DNA of 64,000 nucleotides from Lysobacter enzymogenes. Lineage in GTDB: Bacteria > Pseudomonadota > Gammaproteobacteria > Xanthomonadales > Xanthomonadaceae. A program made the position numbers and the translations under genes. The notes beneath the pieces are model-generated. The model saw only the letters and a program-made list of their open reading frames with translations. It did no database searches and was not told where the DNA came from. The DNA is taken from NCBI RefSeq assembly GCF_900106525.1, contig NZ_FNOG01000005.1, forward strand, positions 1 to 64,000, read 5' to 3'. Position 1 is the first letter of the stretch. Each line of letters starts with the position of its first letter. Below, in pieces: positions 7,943 through 16,132 of the stretch.

Positions 7943-9404
7943 CGCAAGTATCGCGAGTCCCGGCTTTGCGGGTGGGCCGTCCGCCCAGAAGGCCTTCGCG
8001 ATCGTCCAGCCGTCCGGAAATCCGTAGACCATCGATGTCAATTTCATACAGCCGCAAATCGTTCGAATGGGGGCTGGCCCGAACTTTGACTACCGCAATG
8101 ACCCGCAACAGTCGACTATCGATCTCGATATAGCGCTGCACGATGATGGCGTCGGTCAGGAACGCGGTGCCGTAGGGGCTGAAGCGCAAGTCGGTGTAGC
8201 GATCCTCCAATTCCGACGTCATCAGCAGGCTCACGCCGGCATGGGCCATCGCGGAAACCAGGCGCGCCAGAGACTGACGGAAATCCTCGCGGAAAGTCGG
8301 CGCCAACGCCAGTTCGAACGCCGACAGCGAATCAATGACCACCCGAGTGGCGCCGAGACGCTCCACCTCCTTGAGCAACAGCAGAATCACCTCGTCTATG
8401 GACAGGTCGCTGGCGCGGCTATCGACTAGGCCGACGCGCCCTGTCTCAATCAATTCGGTCAGCCGTTCGTTGCGGCCACGGTTGGGCTGCTGCTCGAACA
8501 CGGCAATCACGCCCCGCTCTCCCGCGCGATCCCCCTCGCTCAGGAACGCGGAGGCCAAGATGCTCTTTCCCGAGCCGGATGGACCCGCGACGAGCAGCGA
8601 GTACCCCTGGGGCAAGCCGCCTCCGAGCATTTCGTCCAAAGTGGCGTTGCCCATCCCCAGCCGCGGCTTGGCGCCGGCAGCCAGGCCCATAGCCGCTACC
8701 GCGATCCGGGCGGGCGCGAATACTTCGATGCCCTGCGGGCCGATGCGGAAAGTATGCAGCCCCGGCAAGATGGCCTGGCCGCGCATCTTCAGCACTTCCA
8801 TTTTCCGCACCATCGAGTTGCGCTGCACGCTTTGCCGCAACCAGATCAATCCATCGGCCACGGTGAACACTGGGTTGGCCTCACTGTCGTTGAAGTACTC
8901 CCCGATCAGAAAGGTAGTCGCCTGCCAACTGGTCATCGCGATCCCCAACTGCTGGACGAAGTGCTGCAAATCGCCGAGCCGATCGCCCGCCGAAACGCCC
9001 GCGAGCATCACGGAACGGAACGAATCAACAAAAACAAGGGCGGGACCGGATTTCGCCACCTCGGCTTCGATGCGTTGCAATACCCGATCAAGACTTCCGG
9101 CCTGGATCTCTTCGCCAAGGTTAACGAACCGCACCGAGCGATTGATCGCCGTGTCGTCGAAGAATTCGAACTGCTGCTGATAGCGAAGCATCTTTAGCGG
9201 GGGCTCGCCCAGAACCGTGAAATACAACGCCGGACGTTGCGGCGTCGCCAAGGCGAACATGATCTGATGCGCAAGCGTCGTTTTTCCGCATCCGGGAGGG
9301 CCTGCGATGAGATTGAAGGAGTACTCGGGCAAGCCGCCGCCCAAGACGGTGTCCAGGCCTGGGACCCCGGTGGCCAGACGGGCGATGGTCACTTTGCTGT
9401 TCAT
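7926..9404 (-). CDS. KaiC-like double RecA/ATPase domain protein
   Basis: A 492-residue protein with two KaiC domains. CI has Walker A GPPGCGKTT (35-43) and Walker B ALVFVDS (122-128). CII has Walker A GPSGSGKS (274-281) and Walker B RVVIDS (354-359). The KaiC catalytic Glu pairs are partly changed: LGE at 65-67 and FEQ at 303-305. By my alignment the cyanobacterial autophosphorylation Ser/Thr pair maps to Ala414-Phe415 in YGTAFLTD, so canonical KaiC phosphorylation is unlikely. The C-terminal tail (about 465-492) is polar and basic. It lies between an unknown protein (4-bp ATGA overlap) and the GGDEF/kinase gene (17-bp overlap), arguing for a joint ATPase-signalling role rather than a clock. 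Confidence 0.92.
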   Translation of the reverse strand: MNSKVTIARLATGVPGLDTVLGGGLPEYSFNLIAGPPGCGKTTLAHQIMFALATPQRPALYFTVLGEPPLKMLRYQQQFEFFDDTAINRSVRFVNLGEEIQAGSLDRVLQRIEAEVAKSGPALVFVDSFRSVMLAGVSAGDRLGDLQHFVQQLGIAMTSWQATTFLIGEYFNDSEANPVFTVADGLIWLRQSVQRNSMVRKMEVLKMRGQAILPGLHTFRIGPQGIEVFAPARIAVAAMGLAAGAKPRLGMGNATLDEMLGGGLPQGYSLLVAGPSGSGKSILASAFLSEGDRAGERGVIAVFEQQPNRGRNERLTELIETGRVGLVDSRASDLSIDEVILLLLKEVERLGATRVVIDSLSAFELALAPTFREDFRQSLARLVSAMAHAGVSLLMTSELEDRYTDLRFSPYGTAFLTDAIIVQRYIEIDSRLLRVIAVVKVRASPHSNDLRLYEIDIDGLRISGRLDDREGLLGGRPTRKAGTRDTCDDGRG

Positions 9405-9829
9405 GGGGCGGCGTCCTGCGGCGGTATGTCACTGAGGGGGGCCGTCGGCACGGTGCGTAAGAGTCGCTGGGCCAACGAAGGACCGATCAGACTGGCGAGC
9501 AGCTCATGGAAGGTGCGCAGAAAATTGCTTCCGCTCGCCAATGCATCGGCTGCGCTGCATTGCATGAGGTATTCGCGAAGTCCATCGATGTCGTTTCCCT
9601 CCGCAGAAGAAGTCGACACCTGACTTAACCCAGGAGTGGCCGCGCTCGCCAGATTCAGGCTGCGTCTGTACAGCGCAGTGACGGCGATTGGCCCGACAAT
9701 GGGCCGCAATGCCGCCTCGAACTCGTACCAAATGGATGCAACTGCCTTGGCTATCGCTACTGCATCCGCACTTTCGCCAACGGCATGCGTCAATCGATAA
9801 TCGATTCCCTGATTTTCCCGATCTTCCAT
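9401..9829 (-). CDS. Hypothetical protein, first gene of the KaiC-like operon
   Basis: A 142-residue soluble, mostly helical-looking protein with no motif I recognise. It is not KaiB-like: there is no thioredoxin-fold pattern. Visible segments are AIAKAVASIWYEFEAALRPI, VTALYRRSLNLASAA and a C-terminal helix NFLRTFHELLASLIGPSLAQ followed by RLLRTVP. It could be a small partner or helical adaptor. The ATGA overlap with the KaiC-like gene shows translational coupling. The promoter should lie just upstream of 9829. Confidence 0.72.
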   Translation of the reverse strand: MEDRENQGIDYRLTHAVGESADAVAIAKAVASIWYEFEAALRPIVGPIAVTALYRRSLNLASAATPGLSQVSTSSAEGNDIDGLREYLMQCSAADALASGSNFLRTFHELLASLIGPSLAQRLLRTVPTAPLSDIPPQDAAP

Positions 9830-10216
9830 CGCATGGGCCGCAGGGTCTGCCTTGCAGAGAAATCCATACTACGCCTTATTTTCTGCACGAACCGGGCGCA
9901 ATCACTTTTTTACCCTGCTGAACTCCTCTCAGGCACTGCATCGCCGCGGGTCCTATAGCAGACCGATCCTCTTGTACACACACCCGGCAACTCTCGTCAG
10001 CGCTGAAGAGCGCCTGGTAGCCGCTCGCTGCGACACACAGGGGGGGCGAGGTAAAGAGGAGCAAGGCTCCTAGTGTCACTAGCTACACGTCCCACACTGT
10101 GGGCGCACTAACAAGGCGCGTCGTTATGGACCAAACCGTCCCTGGAGACTAGAGACCGCCAAGGGCGCGCCTTTAAGGACGCGCCGTAGATGGCTTTCAG
10201 GCAGCCCCTCTCCCTC
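9830..10216. other. Intergenic region upstream of the KaiC-like operon
   Basis: No gene is supported. It must contain the promoter of the minus-strand KaiC-like operon and the 3' end of the csbD transcript. A GC hairpin (GGCGCG / CGCGCC, 10164-10185) may end csbD transcription but lacks a T tract. Confidence 0.5.
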
Positions 10217-10399
10217 TTACTTTTCCAGCTTGTCGCGCACCTTGTCGGCCAGCTCGCCGGACTTGGCCTGGGCCTTCCCGAGGTTTTTCTCAGCCATGCC
10301 TTCCAATTCGATCCGTTTATCTCCGGTCATCTTGCCGATCGCTTCCTTGACCGATCCCTTGACCTGCTTCGCCACGCCTTCGATACGATTCTTGTCCAT
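10217..10399 (-). CDS. CsbD family stress protein
   Basis: A 60-residue CsbD-like protein: MDKNRIEGVAKQVKGSVKEA, IGKMTGDKRIELEGMAEKN, then GKAQAKSGELADKVRDKLEK. Family members are small, charged, helical proteins induced in general stress; their molecular role is unknown. ATG 10399 begins the family's conserved N-terminus and follows an AGAGGTG-like ribosome binding site. It may respond to the PAS-LuxR regulator encoded just upstream, but the two are separate genes 125 bp apart. Confidence 0.9.
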   Translation of the reverse strand: MDKNRIEGVAKQVKGSVKEAIGKMTGDKRIELEGMAEKNLGKAQAKSGELADKVRDKLEK

Positions 10400-10524
10400 G
10401 CGGCACCTCTGAGTGGGGAGTGAGGCCCCGGTGTCGGCGACGTCCAGGGCCGACGCCAATATGCGATCGGATGGACTTCCGCGACAGCCATGAATGCACT
10501 AGAGAAGCTAGTGCGTTTGCGCGG

Positions 10525-12042
10525 TTACGAGCGAGGAGTGCGTTTCTTGGCCCGGCCGGGCGACCCACTGGCGTTGCCGAAGAATCCGCGCTCGCGCGCC
10601 CATACGATCGCTTCGCTTCTGCTGTGGACGCCCAGCTTCGAATACAGGGCAGCGACATGATTGCGCACGGTGTTCGGCGCCAAGCCCAAACGCGCGGCAA
10701 CCTCCTTGTCGGCCAGGCCTTCGCAGATCAGACCCAGGACGTCGCGCTCGCGAGCCGTCAACTCGCCCAGTTCGGTCTGCTTGGCTCCCGTCGCGCCGCT
10801 TCGCCGCACGTTCGCCAGTTTTTCGATCAGGGTCTGGCTGAACCACGACGCGTCCTGCATCACCGTTTCGATCGCGCTCACCAGTTCCAGCTCGTTGCGT
10901 TTTCGATCGCTTATGTCCATCAGCACGAGCAGATAGCATTCGGCGCCATGGATGCTGACGGTCTCGGCCGACACGAGGCAGTCCAACGCACTGCCGTCTT
11001 TTCGCGCGATGCGGAATTCGAGGTTCTGCAAGCCGGTCTTTTTGGTCAGCGCGCTGCCTACTTGCAGCGCATCGGCGGTGAGTTCGAACAAGCCCGAACC
11101 TGCGAGCGTCTTGCCGATCACGTCTTCGGCGCCGTAGCCCGTCGCCATGGAAAAGGCCTCGTTGGTTTCCAGGATCGCCAAGCGGTCTGCGCTGCATACC
11201 AGGGTAGGTACCGGGGTCAGCTTGAAGGCTTTGGCGAAGCGTTCCTCGCTCTGGCGCAGCGCAACCTCGGCCTTTCGGCGCGGTTCCAGGTCCATGAAGG
11301 TAAACAGCATGCAGGCTTCCTCGCCCACTTCGATCGGCTGTCCCGCCACGATAACCAACTTGCTCCCTCCCTCCGGAAGGCTCAGTTCCGCCTCCATCTG
11401 TGGGATCGTCGCGCCTTCCCCCAGCCGCTGAACCGCCAACTCCCGATTCTGCGCACCCTCGAGCACATCCAACTCGTACACCGAACGGCCGATCACTCGA
11501 TCGCGCTCGTGGCCGGTCATCTCCAGGAAGCCCTGATTCACCTTGATATAGCGCAGATCGCCGAGCCGGCAAATCACCGCGGGCGACGGATTGGCGTTGA
11601 AGGTTTTCTCGAAACGCTGTTCCGCGCTCGCCCAATCGGTGGCGTCGGCCAAAATCAGCACCAGGCAGTCCGGCGCTCCATCGGCATCGGTCAGCACCAG
11701 GCTGCGCACACGATGGACCCAGCGCGCGTCCTCGTCGGCGACCGGCACCACTTCGACCACCACGTCGCTGAAGGCCTCTCCGGCCACTACGCGGTCGATC
11801 GGATAGCTGCCCTCGCCCAAGCGGTGATGGTTGCGATAGCGCAGTTGATAGCGGTCCCGATACTCGCTGACGGTCGCGCCCAGGCCGTCGAGCGCTTCCA
11901 CGCCATGCATCTTCAAGGCGGCGTCGTTGGCCCAGACGATGAGTTGATCGGGCTCGATCAGGATCACGCCGTCGCTTAGACCACGAATGATCTGCTGCAA
12001 CTGCTGGCGGTCGGTCTGGCGTTGCAGGACGGGGTCGTTCAT
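10525..12042 (-). CDS. Multi-PAS LuxR-type transcriptional regulator
   Basis: A 505-residue regulator. Three PAS-like domains follow each other (roughly residues 10-125, 130-245 and 250-370), seen in patterns such as GLSDGVILIEPDQLIVWAND, NPSPAVICRLGDLRYIKVNQ, and TPVPTLVCSADRLAILETNE. The C-terminus is a LuxR helix-turn-helix, LTARERDVLGLICEGLADKE followed by VAARLGLAPNTVRNHVAALY, and a basic tail. No membrane segment or receiver is present, so it probably senses a cytoplasmic signal by PAS domains and binds DNA directly. ATG 12042 is used; ATG 12075 or a further upstream start would add only low-complexity residues. It is divergent from the membrane protein at 12263. Confidence 0.88.
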   Translation of the reverse strand: MNDPVLQRQTDRQQLQQIIRGLSDGVILIEPDQLIVWANDAALKMHGVEALDGLGATVSEYRDRYQLRYRNHHRLGEGSYPIDRVVAGEAFSDVVVEVVPVADEDARWVHRVRSLVLTDADGAPDCLVLILADATDWASAEQRFEKTFNANPSPAVICRLGDLRYIKVNQGFLEMTGHERDRVIGRSVYELDVLEGAQNRELAVQRLGEGATIPQMEAELSLPEGGSKLVIVAGQPIEVGEEACMLFTFMDLEPRRKAEVALRQSEERFAKAFKLTPVPTLVCSADRLAILETNEAFSMATGYGAEDVIGKTLAGSGLFELTADALQVGSALTKKTGLQNLEFRIARKDGSALDCLVSAETVSIHGAECYLLVLMDISDRKRNELELVSAIETVMQDASWFSQTLIEKLANVRRSGATGAKQTELGELTARERDVLGLICEGLADKEVAARLGLAPNTVRNHVAALYSKLGVHSRSEAIVWARERGFFGNASGSPGRAKKRTPRS

Positions 12043-12262
12043 GGACAGTCGCGTGCTCGGGGGTGCGGCGATCATCGTGTAGACGCCGTGATTGCCGGAT
12101 GAGACGAATGCACCAGGGTCGGTAGTGCATTTGAACGGCGCTGCGCAGCGCCGTCCTGCGCAGACTGATCGCACAGGATGAACGGCCCGCGACGCGACTG
12201 CGATTCGATCCGGCCGACGTTAGCCGTTCAAGCCTGCCCCCACGGTATTTTCGAGGTATTCC

Positions 12263-13219
12263 ATGACCACCCTTCCCATCGATCCGCGCGCCGCGCGCAT
12301 CTCCTGGGGCGCCGTTTTTGCCGGCGGCCTGATTTCGCTGATCGTCTACCTGGTGCTGAGCGTGCTCGGCACCGCGATCGGCGCCTCCGCGCTGGACCCC
12401 ATGGGCGATGCGCATCCCCTGGCCGGCTTCGGAACCGGCACCGGAGTCTGGCTGACCGGCACCACGCTGCTGGCGATTTTCGCCGGCGCTTTTATCGCCG
12501 GCCGCTCGGCGCCGAGCCAGGGCGCCCTGCATGGCGTACTTGCCTGGGCGGCCACCACGCTGGCGACGGTCTGGCTGCTGGCTTCGTTGGCCAGCAGCCT
12601 GGCCGGAGCGGCCGCCAACACCGTCGGCAAGGGCTTGAGTCTGGCCGGCCAGGGCGCCGCCGCAGCGGCGCCGCAACTGGCGTCCAGCGTGCAGGCGCAG
12701 TTGCGCGAGAACGGCATCGACCTGGATTGGGACGACCTCAAGCGCGAGCTCGACACCGCCCTGCGCCAGACCGGCAAGGCGGAGCTGGATCCGCAGCGTC
12801 TTCGCCAGGACGCGCAGCGCAGCCTCGGCGACGCCAAGGCGGTCGCTGAGGACGCCGCGCTCGATCCGCAGGCTGCGAACGCCGAGTTGAGCGACTGGTT
12901 CGCGCAAGTGCGCGAACGCGGCGCGCCGGCCCTGGCCGCTGCCGACAAGGACGCTTTGGCCCATCTGATCGCCGCGCGCACCGGTCAGCCGCTGGAGCAG
13001 GCGCGCGTCACCGCCGATCGCTACGCTCAGACCTACGATCAGGCGATGGCCAAGTACGAACAGCTCAAGGCGCAGGCCGGGCAAAAGGCCCGCGAAGCGG
13101 CGCAGTCCGCGTCCGAAGGCGTGTCGAAGGCGGCCTGGAGCAGCTTGGTCGTGCTCGTGCTGGGTGGACTGCTGGCGTTCTTCGCTGGGCGCATGGGTTA
13201 CCGCCGGCAACATCGCTGA
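12263..13219 (+). CDS. Membrane protein with long soluble alanine-rich helical region
   Basis: A 318-residue protein of unknown function. Three hydrophobic segments lie in the N-terminal third (about 14-40, 58-78, 90-115). A long charged, Ala/Gln-rich, probably helical region (about 120-285) contains repeated acidic/basic patterns such as ELDPQRLRQDAQRSLGDAKA. A last membrane helix WSSLVVLVLGGLLAFFAGRM is followed by a basic tail. The layout suggests an envelope-anchored protein with a coiled domain on one side. It is divergent from the PAS-LuxR gene, which may regulate it, and is followed by a strong terminator. Confidence 0.82.
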   Translation: MTTLPIDPRAARISWGAVFAGGLISLIVYLVLSVLGTAIGASALDPMGDAHPLAGFGTGTGVWLTGTTLLAIFAGAFIAGRSAPSQGALHGVLAWAATTLATVWLLASLASSLAGAAANTVGKGLSLAGQGAAAAAPQLASSVQAQLRENGIDLDWDDLKRELDTALRQTGKAELDPQRLRQDAQRSLGDAKAVAEDAALDPQAANAELSDWFAQVRERGAPALAAADKDALAHLIAARTGQPLEQARVTADRYAQTYDQAMAKYEQLKAQAGQKAREAAQSASEGVSKAAWSSLVVLVLGGLLAFFAGRMGYRRQHR

Positions 13220-13249
13220 TCAGGCCATGGCGATATCGCCGGAACACAA

Positions 13250-13280
13250 AGCCGTCGCCCGAAAGGCGGCGGCTTTTTTT
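13250..13280 (+). terminator. Intrinsic terminator after the membrane protein gene
   Basis: GCCGTCGCC (13251-13259) pairs with GGCGGCGGC (13265-13273) with one G-T wobble; the loop is CGAAA and seven T follow (13274-13280). It ends the transcript from 12263. Confidence 0.85.
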
Positions 13281-13420
13281 CGCCACGCGTCGGCCTACAA
13301 AATTTACAAGCACGTTACTTTCGCCTGTCGCACTGAGTGGCGCCGACACGCCCATCTTGTAAAATCGCCTTCGCGATATTGTTTTATTTCATTTCTCGCG
13401 AGACCTCATCAGCAACTTGA

Positions 13421-14461
13421 TCAGTAACTTGGCGATGTGTGCCAGCGCCAGGCGCTCTCGATGATGTCCTCGATTGCGGTATGCCGCGGTACCCAGCCCA
13501 AGTGTTCACGCGCCGCCGCGCTTGAAGCAACTAACACCGCCGGATCTCCCTGGCGACGCGGCGCCACCTGGCAGTCGATCTCGCGACCGCTCACCCACGC
13601 CGCAGCGCGAACAATCTCGAGCACGCTGAAGCCGGTGCCGTTACCGAGATTGAAGCAGTGCGCACCGGGCTGTGCGTCCATCCACGCCAGCGCACGGATG
13701 TGCGCATCGGCGAGGTCGAGCACATGCACATAATCGCGCACGCACGTGCCATCGACGGTGTCGTAGTCGTCGCCGTACACCTGCAGCGGGTCGCCCTGGC
13801 CCAGTGCCGCGCGCAGCACGTTAGGGATCAGGTGGGTTTCGGGGGTGTGCGACTCTCCGATGCCCGCATCAAAAGCGGCGCCGGCGGCGTTGAAGTAGCG
13901 CAACGATACTGACCGAAGTCCGTAGGCATGCGCGGCATCGGCGAGGATGCGCTCGACCATCAGCTTGCTGGCGCCATAGGGATTGATCGGCGCCTTGGGA
14001 TGCGCCTCGTCAATGCGTTCGCTCATCGGCTGGCCGAAAACCGCGGCCGAGGACGAGAACACCAGGCGGCCAACACCGTGGGCGCGCATCGCACGCAGAA
14101 GATTCAGGCTGCCGACGACGTTGTTGAGGTAATAGTCGTAAGGTTGTGCCATCGATTCGCTAACCAGCGAGCGCGCGCAAAAGTGCATGACCGCGTCGAC
14201 CGGTTCAGCGAAGGCGGCTTCCAGGCTCTCGGGTTTGAGCAGGTCCGCATCGATCCAGCGCCCCCAGCGCAAGGCTTGGCGATGGCCGGTGCTGAGGTTA
14301 TCGAGCACGCTGACCCGGAAGCCACGCTGCGCCAGGGCGTAAGCCGCATGCGCTCCAACATAACCAGCGCCGCCACAGACCAGCACATGAGGCGCATCTG
14401 CGCGCTGTTCGGCTTCATCGGTCTCGCAGAGATCCGTCGTCCGTCGTGAAGGGAACGTCAA
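13421..14461 (-). CDS. galE: UDP-glucose 4-epimerase
   Basis: A 346-residue extended SDR. The NAD-binding GGAGYVG lies at residues 30-36, and the catalytic set is Ser136-138 (VFSSSAAVFG) with Tyr162-x3-Lys166 (PYGASK). The GalE segment LRYFNAAGA and the C-terminal substrate region (DYDTVDGTCVRDYVHVLDLA) are present. It interconverts UDP-glucose and UDP-galactose, supplying sugar nucleotide for the adjacent exopolysaccharide locus. The N-terminal 24 residues are extra and polar; no later Met is available before the Rossmann strand. It is divergent from the Wzx gene across a 222-bp gap. Confidence 0.93.
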   Translation of the reverse strand: MTFPSRRTTDLCETDEAEQRADAPHVLVCGGAGYVGAHAAYALAQRGFRVSVLDNLSTGHRQALRWGRWIDADLLKPESLEAAFAEPVDAVMHFCARSLVSESMAQPYDYYLNNVVGSLNLLRAMRAHGVGRLVFSSSAAVFGQPMSERIDEAHPKAPINPYGASKLMVERILADAAHAYGLRSVSLRYFNAAGAAFDAGIGESHTPETHLIPNVLRAALGQGDPLQVYGDDYDTVDGTCVRDYVHVLDLADAHIRALAWMDAQPGAHCFNLGNGTGFSVLEIVRAAAWVSGREIDCQVAPRRQGDPAVLVASSAAAREHLGWVPRHTAIEDIIESAWRWHTSPSY

Positions 14462-14538
14462 GAAAAATCCCCGCTATCTGAAGCCGTTCGGTCTTCCTGC
14501 TAGGCGATGCTTGTGACTACGCAGCATTGCGTGGGAGT

Positions 14539-14572
14539 ATGCGTCACGCATCGTTTTGTGATGCTTATCAAT
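14539..14572. promoter_or_regulatory. Inverted repeat and weak Clp/CRP-like site between galE and wzx
   Basis: ATGCGTCACGCAT (14539-14551) is a 6-bp perfect inverted repeat. TGTGA-N6-TCAAT (14557-14572) matches 8 of 10 positions of the CRP/Clp half-sites TGTGA-N6-TCACA. Both lie in the AT-richer gap between the divergent galE and wzx genes. This is a pattern match only. Confidence 0.35.
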
Positions 14573-14683
14573 TTAATTGCCGCGAATTTCTGAATGAACC
14601 GACTGAACGATGACGCACGTCGGCACCCAAGCGGCAACGATGCGGACCTCAGCGTCCGGCGCAGCGCAGTTCGGTAGCTGAGG

Positions 14684-16132
14684 GTGCTGATCCGTCAGAC
14701 CGCGCTTTACCTGCCGGCCCAACTGCTCGGACCACTCGCGCAGCTGGTGGCGATCGTGTTGTGGACACACTGGCTGGATCCAGGTGAGTTCGGCGCGTTC
14801 ACGCTGGCGCTGGCCGCGCAGGAGGCGATGTACCTACTGTTCCTGGCGTTTTGGTCGTACTACTTGTTGCGCTTTCTTCCCGGCAGCGACGCTGCGGTGC
14901 GCGAGCGCATAGACGTGGTCGAGAGCTGGGTGCTGATCGCCAATCTTGCGCTGCAAGGGTCGGTGCTAGCGTTGATGCTGCGTTATGTCGCCGGCACGCC
15001 GCCTGGGGCGGTTGCATTTACAGTGCTGTTCGCTTTTGCACTCACCCGCTCGTACTGCAGCCACTTGGCCGAACGGACCAAGGCCAGCAACGACATCCTC
15101 GCCTACACCGCACTGCAATGCGGCGGTCCGATCGGCGGCTTGGCGCTGGGCTGGCTGTGGGCGCACCTGGTCCGCGACGGCGAGGCTCGGATCGGCCCCT
15201 TGCAGGTGCTGGGAGCCTATGCGGTCGCGCAGAGCGCCTCCCTCCTTTTCGTGCTGTTGCGCCTGCGCCTGCGCTGGCACCTGCAGCGAGCCGACCGCGA
15301 TCTGTTGCGGTCGGTCGCGTGGTACGGACTGCCGTTAGCCCTGAGCGGAATGCTGGCGTGGGTGCCTGGCAACGGCATTCGCTTCGTGGTCGAGCACGAG
15401 CTCGGCCTGGCTGCGGTCGGCCTGTTCGCCGCCGGCTGGACCTTGGGCCAGCGCGCCTGCGCCTTCGCCGCGATGCTGGTGACCGCCGCCGCCTTCCCTA
15501 TCGCTTTGCGCCTGGAAGCGCGCGGGGAGCAGGACCGCGCGCTGCGGCAACTGGCCGACAACGGCGCGCTCTTGTGCGCCGTGCTGCTGCCTAGCGCAGC
15601 CGGGCTCGTCGCGCTGTCGACACCCCTGTCGCAACTGGCGGTATCGACGCCGTACGTCGCCGATACCATCGTCATCCTGCCCATCGCCACCCTGGCCGGC
15701 CTAGTCAAGAACCTTCGCAACCATTTCGCCAACCAGGCCTTCCTGCTAGCCCGCAAGACTGGCTGGACGCTGGCCATTGATGCGATGGAAACCGCGCTGT
15801 TCCTGGCGGGCGCCGTGCTCGGTCTGCGCGCGCTGGGACTGGCCGGCGCGGCCTGGGGCGCACTGGCGGCGGTGACGGTCGGCGCCTTGCTGTCATTCTT
15901 CCTTGCGGTACGTCGCCTGGGCATGCCGCTGCCGGCCGCGCATCTGGCGCGCATCGTCGCGGCCAGCGCGGCGATGTCGGCAGCGCTGGCGTTGCTGCCA
16001 CCGCTGGCCGGATGGCCGGCGCTGATCTACGCCACCGCGTTCGGCGGCGCCGTCTACGCTGCCGCGCTGGCGCTGTGCTATCGCCGCCACCTGCGCGGAC
16101 TGTGCGCCCGTCTTCCCTTCCCGTCTCGATGA
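14684..16132 (+). CDS. Polysaccharide flippase (Wzx/MATE-like, MviN/PST superfamily)
   Basis: A 482-residue, highly hydrophobic protein with about 12-14 predicted membrane helices in the PST flippase pattern: N-terminal RQTALYLPAQLLGPLAQLVA, then WLDPGEFGAFTLALAAQE, the mid-protein GLFAAGWTLGQRACAFAAML and a C-terminal half starting TPLSQLAVSTPYVADTIVIL. It should move undecaprenyl-linked repeat units across the inner membrane for the exopolysaccharide locus. The start is GTG 14684. It is the first gene of a three-gene plus-strand operon, overlapping the next gene by ATGA. Similarity is by topology, so naming it wzx is inference. Confidence 0.85.
   Translation: MLIRQTALYLPAQLLGPLAQLVAIVLWTHWLDPGEFGAFTLALAAQEAMYLLFLAFWSYYLLRFLPGSDAAVRERIDVVESWVLIANLALQGSVLALMLRYVAGTPPGAVAFTVLFAFALTRSYCSHLAERTKASNDILAYTALQCGGPIGGLALGWLWAHLVRDGEARIGPLQVLGAYAVAQSASLLFVLLRLRLRWHLQRADRDLLRSVAWYGLPLALSGMLAWVPGNGIRFVVEHELGLAAVGLFAAGWTLGQRACAFAAMLVTAAAFPIALRLEARGEQDRALRQLADNGALLCAVLLPSAAGLVALSTPLSQLAVSTPYVADTIVILPIATLAGLVKNLRNHFANQAFLLARKTGWTLAIDAMETALFLAGAVLGLRALGLAGAAWGALAAVTVGALLSFFLAVRRLGMPLPAAHLARIVAASAAMSAALALLPPLAGWPALIYATAFGGAVYAAALALCYRRHLRGLCARLPFPSR

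Noticed and set aside
7943-8047. Upstream ATG 8047 for the GGDEF/kinase gene
   Set aside because: It would overlap the KaiC-like gene by 122 bp and add residues that only mirror that gene in another frame; ATG 7942 gives a compact overlap.
6302-9829. True circadian Kai system
   Set aside because: No KaiA or KaiB is present, and the phospho-site pair and Glu pairs of KaiC are altered by my alignment.
10508-13213. Long minus-strand open frame across the PAS-LuxR and membrane protein genes
   Set aside because: It crosses two well-supported genes in wrong frames and shows no domain.
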